A model generated the notes under the pieces. That model did no database searches. It saw only the letters and a list, made by a program, of their open reading frames with translations, and had not been told where the DNA came from. Source: Planctomycetaceae bacterium (GTDB lineage Bacteria > Planctomycetota > Planctomycetia > Pirellulales > Thermoguttaceae). Taken from it: DNA of 5,820 nucleotides. Numbering within the stretch: position 1 is the first letter of the stretch; every line of letters begins with the position of its first letter. The stretch spans positions 1 to 5,820 of the forward strand of contig JAITQJ010000150.1 in NCBI GenBank assembly GCA_031288955.1, written 5' to 3'. Made by a program: the position numbers and the translations under genes. Positions 1-5,191 of this stretch are shown one piece after another.

Positions 1-72
1 CTCTCTCTGATTCGCGCTCTCTAGAGATGTCGGTTTTGCAACATTACGTTGCGGTAAACATTGTGTGAACAT
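1..72 (-). CDS. Partial CDS, N-terminal 24 codons of an unidentified protein
   Basis: An ATG at 72-70 opens a minus-strand frame with no stop up to the window edge, giving 24 residues that begin MFTQCLPQRN. I do not recognise the protein. The support is its upstream context, not its sequence: a 7-base Shine-Dalgarno match sits 7 bases before the ATG, and a near-consensus sigma-70 promoter lies about 60 bases further upstream. This combination of signals is the strongest in the window. The short visible piece has no hydrophobic leader, so a cytoplasmic protein is more likely than an exported one. It could also be a short leader peptide, since the end cannot be seen. Moderate confidence that a gene starts here; none about its function. 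Confidence 0.55.
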   Translation of the reverse strand, partial: MFTQCLPQRNVAKPTSLESANQRE

Positions 73-79
73 AGTGATT

Positions 80-86
80 CTCCTTT
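80..86 (-). promoter_or_regulatory. Strong Shine-Dalgarno site
   Basis: The minus strand reads AAAGGAG, followed by 7 bases and then ATG at 72. This is an almost ideal ribosome binding site and fixes the start of the partial gene. It is notable because the other two visible starts in the window (3955 and 4969) have no comparable purine-rich site. Confidence 0.75.
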
Positions 87-126
87 CAAAAAGTGAGGCT
101 GCAATACGGCAATGTACCATATTTTC

Positions 127-139
127 TAGAATTATTCTA
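127..139. repeat. 13-bp perfect palindrome overlapping the -10 box
   Basis: TAGAAT-T-ATTCTA is a perfect 6-base inverted repeat around one central base. On the minus strand its first half is itself the -10 hexamer of the promoter at 134-162, and the second half reaches the predicted transcription start near 127. That placement suits an operator for a repressor, but AT-rich palindromes at -10 boxes can arise by chance. The palindrome is seen; the operator role is inference. Confidence 0.4.
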
Positions 140-162
140 CCGCATAAACGAACAAATGTCAA
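134..162 (-). promoter_or_regulatory. Sigma-70 promoter of the left-edge gene, with UP-like tract
   Basis: On the minus strand, TTGACA (162-157, 6 of 6 consensus) is followed by exactly 17 bases and TAGAAT (139-134, 5 of 6). Just upstream, at 181-171, lies AAAAATAAAAA, placed about where an UP element for the RNA polymerase alpha subunit would be. Predicted transcription start is near 127, giving a leader of about 55 bases before the ATG at 72. It is the best promoter in the window and suggests strong expression, or strong expression held back by the palindrome over the -10 box. Confidence 0.75.
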
Positions 163-252
163 GGGGAGAGTTTTTATTTTTCAGACTCTTTGCGGCGGAC
201 TGCGTCAATTTAACAAAATAAAACGCCGGATTTTACAAGGTTTTGTCTCAAA

Positions 253-267
253 TTCGGCAGTACCGAA
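253..267 (-). terminator. Weak hairpin after the glycoside hydrolase gene
   Basis: TTCGG and CCGAA flank a 5-base loop, 11 bases past the stop codon at 278. The stem is only 5 pairs and on the minus strand is followed by just three T residues, so it is a poor intrinsic terminator. It is the only hairpin close to the end of this gene. Low confidence. Confidence 0.25.
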
Positions 268-277
268 CAAGTTTACT

Positions 278-3200
278 TTATTCAACCGTTAACACAAATT
301 TCTCAAACAGCCCGTAACCGATAGTATCGTATGCTGCACCGCCGGGCTGATGTTCCGGGGCTTTGTGGAACATACCGGGCCACGCACTGCCCCGCAACTG
401 TCCGGTGTGATGCGGTCCTAACAGGTTCTTCGGCGTTCCATAAACAATCACCGAAACGGTATTGTCCCCGTCTTTCAGCAATTTTGTAACATCTGTTTTC
501 CACGGTGCCGAAATAACAAAACCCGCCGCCTTGCCGTTGACAACGATTTGTGCCGCCGCTCCGTACCAGCCGTTCGGACTCTCCGGCAGTTTGACATAAT
601 AACGTTTCTTCGCATCTATTTTCGTTATCGGGAATTGCTGCGAATACTCAACCTCGCCGCTGTAAAACGGCATTCCCTGAACTTTCCAGCCCTGCGCTGC
701 CGTCTTCGCACCTATACCGCTGCCGTCAACGAGATGTGCTGCCCTGCGGTCAAAACCGCCGGTCGCTAATTCACTGGACGCTTTCACTTTTACATCTTTA
801 ACCGCTGTAAGTTGTCCGTTTGCAGACTTGGTTAAAAATTGCACTTCCGAAATACCTACGTAACCGTCATCTGCCGGTTTTGTCTTCTCTGCAACCGGAT
901 AGGAAATGCCGCTGTAATTCGACAGGATTTTGAACGAAATCGTCTTGAGCGGCTGCGGCGAAGCAAGCGGCAGGACAACCGGCTTGCCGTCGGCAAGAGG
1001 CAAATCGACTTTGCCCAATCCGGTTATTTCAACCGACTTCACGCCCCGGCTTTGCAGATTCTGTTCGTTGTAATTCCAAATCCGCACCGCTGCAACCGGC
1101 TCTTCCTTACCGAACGTAAACTCCAATGACGGCGACTTGTCGGCAGGAACTCCGCCGGAAAGCCAAGCGACTCCTTCGATAGCATCGCTGTGATTTTCCT
1201 GAATTTCCTCCGGCGTTTCTTCTTTGGCGAACTCCAATGCTTTGGCGGCGGTTACAACAAAACCTTTTTCGGCATTTTGCAGCGAAAAGTTACCGAGCAA
1301 ATACGCCGGTTCGAGTTCGTGTTCAATCGTCATCGGACGGGCAACGATTTTGACCGTGTTTTCGCCTGTTTGGGCAGCCTTCGATAAATCAATTTTACCG
1401 AAAGAGCGGTCTAACCACCAAACATCCGGCATTGCTTTGACTTCAATCTCGTTACAGAAAATTTTGTACAAATCGGGACGTTCAATCACGATGGACAGAT
1501 TTTTTGTAACATCATCTTGCAGCGTAAAATGATACGCTGCCTCAAAACCGCTGTCCGCAGGAAACGTCTTTTTTATCAATTCGTCTTTGAATTGTACCTG
1601 ATGGTCCCAGGGATTCGCACCGAAACCGTGCTTCTGAAAAATCCAGCGGTTTGCCGCCCAGGTATAAACATCTTTCTTCTCCTCGCCGCCGACTTTGACA
1701 TCGACGTAATCCAGCGTCAGAACATTGTCTTCAAGACGTTTGATGGTGATAGGAGAACCCGCAGGCAAATTTGTTTCTGCCGGAGTCAGTTCTGTTGCGG
1801 CGGCACGTGTTTTTTTGCCGCTGACGAGCAGAATACTTCCTGACGGCGGCAGCGTAATTTTGTCCGCCGCTGTTGCAGCCGGTTGTCCGGTGAACAGATT
1901 CCACTCCTGAAAAGGTTTGTCCGATTTGATTTCAACCTCTGCCGGTTGGTTCTGATTGGAATTGCAGATGAACAACACTTCGCCGTCTTTCAGTATGCGG
2001 CGGTGATGGAACACGCCGCGCTGCGGTTCGGCAGTAATTGATGAGCCGGTTTTAGCGGTACGTTCGGCGGCAATTTTCACCGCCTCGTCAGGCGCAACCT
2101 TGCGGCAGCGGCTCTGAATCTCTGCCGGCATCTTGCTTTCCTTGCCGTCAATGCGCACTGGCAAATCGCCGCAAACCAATAGCTGTCCGCCGTTTTTCAC
2201 ATACTCCATCAACTGTTTCACTGTAACAGCGTCAAGATTTTCCGTGTAGGGCGGAATGATGACGAGGTCGTAATGCCCCTTGTTGACCGAAAACACCGGT
2301 GCATTATCTACCGTATTTCTGTTACGGCGTAAAATTCGCCGTGCCTGATTGCCGCTATCGCTCACTTTTCCGAAACGTTTGATAACATCTTCGCTCGCCA
2401 AATCGTATTCGACTTGCGAACGTTCGAGAGCATTGACAAGGTCGGTGAATGACTGCCCGATTTTGCCGAGTTCCGGTGTTCCCTGATACATCCACGCCGT
2501 TGTTGTCGGTTCAATGACAAGAACGTGATTGACCTGCCGTCCTTGCGATAAGACATAAGACAATCGGGTAAAGTAGTCTTCTAAAACGTGATAACCTTTG
2601 AACCAATTTGCGTGATAGGAAAACGATTGCGGATGGTCGCGCTTGCGTGCGCCCCGAATGGTAACGTACGACAAATGTTCGTTATTCGTGTTCACGCCGA
2701 GAGCATAAGACCAATCGCCGAGCCGCTTCAAATCCTCAAAGCGGATGTCCCAGCCGCCTGCTCCGTAATTTTCCGAAAGCGTGCGGCTGCGTCCCAACTG
2801 ATTCGCTATGGATGCCAATTCCTTGACGGAACGGACGTTGCCGAACTGCGTCCCGGAATTGCTGTCGTTGTACGTATTCATCAGCAAATCAATGGCGGGA
2901 CGCTGATGCCAAGCGTACATTGCCATATTGTCGGGACCGTGCGACGTGCCGGGCCAACCGTGTTCCCAATAATGACCGGTGAATTGCAGAGCGTATTTTT
3001 CGCAGCGTTCAAAATACGGCTTCGACCAGTTTTCGATGAATAAATCGAGAACGATTTGATGAAAATTATGCCGGACTTTTTTATAATCGCCGACCGGTTT
3101 GTTCAGAGACGGCAGATTATCAACGAGCGAATAGCCGAATTTTTTTTCAAAAGCAGCGGGAATCTCATCGTTCCAAGCAATCGTTCCGCCTGCAAGTCCG

Positions 3201-3955
3201 AACGCAGGGTGCGGCTCGTCCGTAAAAATGCCGGGAACCCGTTTGCCGAATTCTTTACGGATTGCCGGGTCTTTAGCGTAGGCTTCCAACGTGATGTCGA
3301 GAAATTTTTCTGCAACGCCCTTTTTCAGGAGGTCAACGTGCCATTTTCCGCCGTACCAGCCGCTCTGCCCAGAGTATTGATTGCGGGTAAGGAGATATTT
3401 TTTCCCGTCTGGTTGGGGGGCTAACTTTCCCGCCTTTTTAATTTGTTCCGTGATATTTTTTCCGTCTGCATCGAAAATGTACTCAATATCGCCGCCGAGG
3501 GTATCGAGTTTTGCAACTTCCTCAAACCGCAATCCCCGTCCGCGGGACTCCGGCATTGCATCGGGAACGAGACCGCCGGCAAAGCCGCTGGGGTACGAAT
3601 TTTCATCGTAAATCCAGACGTTCATATCAAGTTTCTGCGCTTCATCAAGGGCGGCGTTCCATCGGGCGAACCATTCTTCGGAAAGATACGGGGTCATCAA
3701 ACCGGGACGAGGATGAACCCAAACCTGTTTGACGTGCTGACCGGCGAGGTCGCGGATTGTCCCGCGAACTTGTTCTTCGGTGAGCCGGTCGTTCCACGTC
3801 CACAGGGGACCGGTGGAGAAGTCCCGACCAGGGGCAGCGAAGTTCTTCTGCAACTCGGCAACGGTCGGATTCGTTATCGGATTGAGTTTGGACTCCTGCG
3901 CATTGATTGCTGTACAAAAAATCGCAAACGAAACGAGAACGGATAATATTCGCAT
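278..3955 (-). CDS. Secreted GH106-like glycoside hydrolase (putative alpha-L-rhamnosidase family)
   Basis: Predicted exported glycosidase of 1225 residues. Start: the ATG at 3955 is preferred over in-frame ATGs at 4033 and 3988. It opens directly on a signal peptide (MRILSVLVSFAIFCTAINA, cleavage before QE), and a good promoter places the transcript start near 3985, downstream of both alternatives. No Shine-Dalgarno site is evident. Domains by approximate residue: a GH106-type barrel at 45-470, with PLWTWNDRLTEEQV (50-63), FTDEPHP (244-250), SENYGAGGWD (394-403) and the family-like stretch at 404-430; a Rossmann/glutamine-amidotransferase-like segment around 555-600 (YDLVIIPPY); a jelly-roll, galactose-binding-like region at about 800-895; a discoidin-like insert at about 900-1085; and a C-terminal galactose-binding-like domain at 1086-1225 containing NLLGPHH. 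Glu247 and Glu395 are candidate catalytic acids, by inference. The assignment comes from recognised family patterns. Rhamnosidase activity is only one possibility, since many relatives have no characterised substrate. Confidence 0.85.
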   Translation of the reverse strand: MRILSVLVSFAIFCTAINAQESKLNPITNPTVAELQKNFAAPGRDFSTGPLWTWNDRLTEEQVRGTIRDLAGQHVKQVWVHPRPGLMTPYLSEEWFARWNAALDEAQKLDMNVWIYDENSYPSGFAGGLVPDAMPESRGRGLRFEEVAKLDTLGGDIEYIFDADGKNITEQIKKAGKLAPQPDGKKYLLTRNQYSGQSGWYGGKWHVDLLKKGVAEKFLDITLEAYAKDPAIRKEFGKRVPGIFTDEPHPAFGLAGGTIAWNDEIPAAFEKKFGYSLVDNLPSLNKPVGDYKKVRHNFHQIVLDLFIENWSKPYFERCEKYALQFTGHYWEHGWPGTSHGPDNMAMYAWHQRPAIDLLMNTYNDSNSGTQFGNVRSVKELASIANQLGRSRTLSENYGAGGWDIRFEDLKRLGDWSYALGVNTNNEHLSYVTIRGARKRDHPQSFSYHANWFKGYHVLEDYFTRLSYVLSQGRQVNHVLVIEPTTTAWMYQGTPELGKIGQSFTDLVNALERSQVEYDLASEDVIKRFGKVSDSGNQARRILRRNRNTVDNAPVFSVNKGHYDLVIIPPYTENLDAVTVKQLMEYVKNGGQLLVCGDLPVRIDGKESKMPAEIQSRCRKVAPDEAVKIAAERTAKTGSSITAEPQRGVFHHRRILKDGEVLFICNSNQNQPAEVEIKSDKPFQEWNLFTGQPAATAADKITLPPSGSILLVSGKKTRAAATELTPAETNLPAGSPITIKRLEDNVLTLDYVDVKVGGEEKKDVYTWAANRWIFQKHGFGANPWDHQVQFKDELIKKTFPADSGFEAAYHFTLQDDVTKNLSIVIERPDLYKIFCNEIEVKAMPDVWWLDRSFGKIDLSKAAQTGENTVKIVARPMTIEHELEPAYLLGNFSLQNAEKGFVVTAAKALEFAKEETPEEIQENHSDAIEGVAWLSGGVPADKSPSLEFTFGKEEPVAAVRIWNYNEQNLQSRGVKSVEITGLGKVDLPLADGKPVVLPLASPQPLKTISFKILSNYSGISYPVAEKTKPADDGYVGISEVQFLTKSANGQLTAVKDVKVKASSELATGGFDRRAAHLVDGSGIGAKTAAQGWKVQGMPFYSGEVEYSQQFPITKIDAKKRYYVKLPESPNGWYGAAAQIVVNGKAAGFVISAPWKTDVTKLLKDGDNTVSVIVYGTPKNLLGPHHTGQLRGSAWPGMFHKAPEHQPGGAAYDTIGYGLFEKFVLTVE

Positions 3956-3991
3956 AGTGTTTTGGAGAAGAGTACGGTGAAACTGCATACC

Positions 3992-4020
3992 ATAATAACA
4001 CACACAGCATCGTTTTGCAA
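3992..4020 (-). promoter_or_regulatory. Sigma-70 promoter of the glycoside hydrolase gene
   Basis: On the minus strand, TTGCAA (4020-4015, 4 of 6) is separated by 17 bases from TATTAT (3997-3992, 5 of 6). Transcription would start near 3985, leaving a leader of about 30 bases before the ATG at 3955. This rules against the longer reading frames that begin at 4033 or 3988 and supports the start that encodes a signal peptide. It also suggests the gene can be expressed independently of the esterase upstream. Confidence 0.55.
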
Positions 4021-4083
4021 ACCTTTGTTCCATTGCGAAGGCGGAGTGTCAAAAATTGTTATTGGGATAGGTTATCATACGCC

Positions 4084-4105
4084 GCGCAAGCAAAATTGCT
4101 TGCGC
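4084..4105. repeat. 22-bp GC-rich palindrome between esterase and glycosidase genes
   Basis: Arms GCGCAAGCAA and TTGCTTGCGC enclose two central bases, giving a perfect 10-base inverted repeat. It lies 57 bases past the esterase stop and about 60 bases upstream of the glycosidase promoter. As RNA it would fold into a stable hairpin (8 or 9 pairs with a 4-6 base loop). Neither strand has a real T-run after it (TTT only after an intact arm on the plus strand), so it is not a classical intrinsic terminator. It may be a 3'-end stabilising or Rho-linked hairpin, or a protein binding site. Confidence 0.55.
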
Positions 4106-4152
4106 TTTGCCGGGCATAACGGAATTTTATGGAACGGGGCAAGTATTTTTCA

Positions 4153-4177
4153 GCCTAGTTGCCTAGTTATAGTTATA
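4153..4177. repeat. Short tandem duplications at the esterase stop codon
   Basis: GCCTAGTT occurs twice in tandem (4153-4160, 4161-4168), partly overlapping two copies of GTTATA (4166-4171, 4172-4177). In the minus-strand reading, the second pair encodes the terminal Tyr-Asn-Tyr-Asn and the first pair supplies the TAG stop plus an out-of-frame copy. This looks like replication slippage around the end of the gene. Confidence 0.5.
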
Positions 4178-4969
4178 CTTTTTCAAAAACGGCAGCCGGA
4201 CACTGACGTGTTTTATCCATTCTCTCGCCATCAATTCGTGTCCCGCAATGGTAGGATGGCAGCCGTCCCACGTCCAATGGTTCAGCGGAGCCGACTTCGC
4301 CGCCCGCTCAAACATTGCCGGATAATCAACTAAAACGGCATCAAATTCTTTCGCCAGTTTTTTGACCGCTTCGGCAAGCGGCGGCAGTTCCCTTTCCCAC
4401 CTTTCCCACGCTTCCCAAACAGCCGCCTGCCCTGCAATGCGGTAAATAAACGGAACGCCCAGCACGAAAAGTATCTGCGGATTCGCCTCTTTACACTGAC
4501 GCAACAAACCGCGGTACCGCTCCTCAAATGTCGCCGTATCGTATTTTCCTTTGCGGTTATGAATGTTCGCACCGGCATCATTCACGCCGACCAAAACGCT
4601 CAACACATTCGGTTTCAACGCCAACGTATCTTTTTCCCAGCGGTCTTCAAGGTCTGTTACCTTGTGTCCGCTGATACCGCGGTTGTGAAACACGAATCCT
4701 GCATTAGGAAAGTCCGCTGCCAATCGGCTGCCGACAGCAAACACATAACCGTGTCCCAAAATATGATTCAGGTCTTTAATGTTGCGTCCCCAGTTTCCGT
4801 CCGTGATAGAGTCGCCCTGAAACAGAAAGACCAGCCCTTTTTCTTTTTCTGTAACAGGAATGTCTTCCGCCGAAACTTCGGAGACGTTCACCGCCGCTCC
4901 TAAAACACCGGCAGAACCGCTTGCTGCCATAAATTGCCGTCTTGAAATGGGAAAAGTCATATCGTTCAT
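4163..4969 (-). CDS. Tat-exported SGNH/GDSL-type hydrolase (putative carbohydrate esterase)
   Basis: Predicted 268-residue SGNH hydrolase, typical length for this lipase/acylesterase superfamily. All blocks are visible: GDSITDG (52-58, nucleophile Ser54), NRGISG (96-101, oxyanion Gly98), GVND (128-131, Asn130) and DGCHP (235-239, Asp235 and His238). The N-terminus has a twin-arginine motif, SRRQFM (9-14), then a weakly hydrophobic Ala/Gly stretch and a plausible cleavage after SEVSA (residue 34), so the enzyme is probably exported folded through Tat. Start: ATG at 4969 (MNDMTF) or three codons on at 4960; both place the RR motif correctly. An in-frame ATG at 5041 is disfavoured because it lies upstream of the promoter at 4992-5021 and would put 24 odd residues before the leader. 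No clear Shine-Dalgarno is seen. Its position upstream of the glycosidase suggests removal of acyl groups from a glycan. The exact ester substrate cannot be read from sequence. Confidence 0.88.
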   Translation of the reverse strand: MNDMTFPISRRQFMAASGSAGVLGAAVNVSEVSAEDIPVTEKEKGLVFLFQGDSITDGNWGRNIKDLNHILGHGYVFAVGSRLAADFPNAGFVFHNRGISGHKVTDLEDRWEKDTLALKPNVLSVLVGVNDAGANIHNRKGKYDTATFEERYRGLLRQCKEANPQILFVLGVPFIYRIAGQAAVWEAWERWERELPPLAEAVKKLAKEFDAVLVDYPAMFERAAKSAPLNHWTWDGCHPTIAGHELMAREWIKHVSVRLPFLKKYNYN

Positions 4970-4991
4970 CTTTTGAGTTGTACCGCTCTGA

Positions 4992-5021
4992 ATTATACCC
5001 TCTTTTGGGCAGATGTGCCAA
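4992..5021 (-). promoter_or_regulatory. Sigma-70 promoter of the SGNH hydrolase gene
   Basis: On the minus strand, TTGGCA (5021-5016, 5 of 6) is followed by 18 bases and a perfect TATAAT (4997-4992). The predicted start near 4985 gives a very short leader of about 15 bases before the ATG at 4969, or 25 bases before 4960. A weaker alternative lies upstream: TTGGAC (5069-5064), 16 bases, TATATT (5047-5042). Confidence 0.65.
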
Positions 5022-5111
5022 AGCCTCAACCCTTTCCCCAAAATATAGCATAAAAAACGGCACGTCCAAGTATTTGCCTTGCCAAACCGAAAACGGGGGT
5101 ATTGACATTAA

Positions 5112-5190
5112 CCGGATACAAAGTATCCGGCTCTCGTGATTTATAGTAAAAACGTTGCCCTGCCGAGAGCCGGCGGCTGTGCCGCCGGCT
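5112..5190. repeat. Cluster of three overlapping, mutually exclusive inverted repeats
   Basis: Repeat A: CCGGATAC (5112-5119), AAA, GTATCCGG (5123-5130). Repeat B: CCGGCTCTCG (5127-5136) and its exact complement CGAGAGCCGG (5164-5173), 27 bases apart. Repeat C: AGCCGGCGGC (5168-5177), TGT, GCCGCCGGCT (5181-5190). B shares 4 bases with A and 6 with C, so B cannot form fully together with either. All arms are perfect. On the plus strand C is followed by TTTT; on the minus strand the cluster is the 3' untranslated region of the SUMF1-domain gene and lies upstream of the esterase promoter. The layout resembles an attenuator or a decayed palindromic repeat element. Confidence 0.6.
5168..5190. terminator. 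GC-rich hairpin immediately after the SUMF1-domain gene
   Basis: A perfect 10-pair stem with a 3-base loop begins only one base past the stop codon at 5192-5194. On the minus strand it is preceded by AAA but followed by CTCTCGG, so it lacks the T-run of a classical terminator in the gene's direction. In the plus direction it is followed by TTTT and would be a fair terminator. It may end or protect the mRNA of the SUMF1-domain gene, or stop antisense transcription into it. Confidence 0.45.
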
Positions 5191-5191
5191 T

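Noticed and set aside
65..292. Plus-strand 75-codon open frame starting at GTG 65
   Set aside because: It runs through the minus-strand promoter and the end of the glycosidase gene, has no ribosome binding site and resembles no known protein.
2588..3043. Plus-strand 151-codon open frame
   Set aside because: It is antisense to the most conserved part of the glycoside hydrolase barrel, with no start signal or family resemblance.
3443..3946. Plus-strand 167-codon open frame
   Set aside because: It lies wholly antisense to the signal peptide and barrel of the glycoside hydrolase and has no recognisable motif; it is a shadow of that gene.
3956..4033. N-terminal extension of the glycoside hydrolase to ATGs at 4033 or 3988
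   Set aside because: It would bury a clear signal peptide behind 26 or 11 residues, and the best promoter puts the transcript start near 3985, downstream of both ATGs.
4024..4052. TTGACA at 4052-4047 as the -35 box of the glycosidase promoter
   Set aside because: At 17-base spacing the -10 would be AACAAA, a poor match; TTGCAA/TATTAT just downstream is better supported.
4970..5041. N-terminal extension of the SGNH hydrolase to the ATG at 5041
   Set aside because: It overlaps the TTGGCA/TATAAT promoter and would displace the twin-arginine leader from the N-terminus.
4776..5108. Minus-strand 110-codon open frame overlapping the esterase start
   Set aside because: It is out of frame with the esterase leader and GDSI block, lacks any motif and begins upstream of the promoter; no sign of a frameshifted gene.
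5102..5129. Plus-strand promoter from TTGACA at 5102-5107
   Set aside because: The only -10 at a usable distance is TATCCG (3 of 6), and the good TATAGT at 5142-5147 is 34 bases away. A transcript there is possible but not supported.
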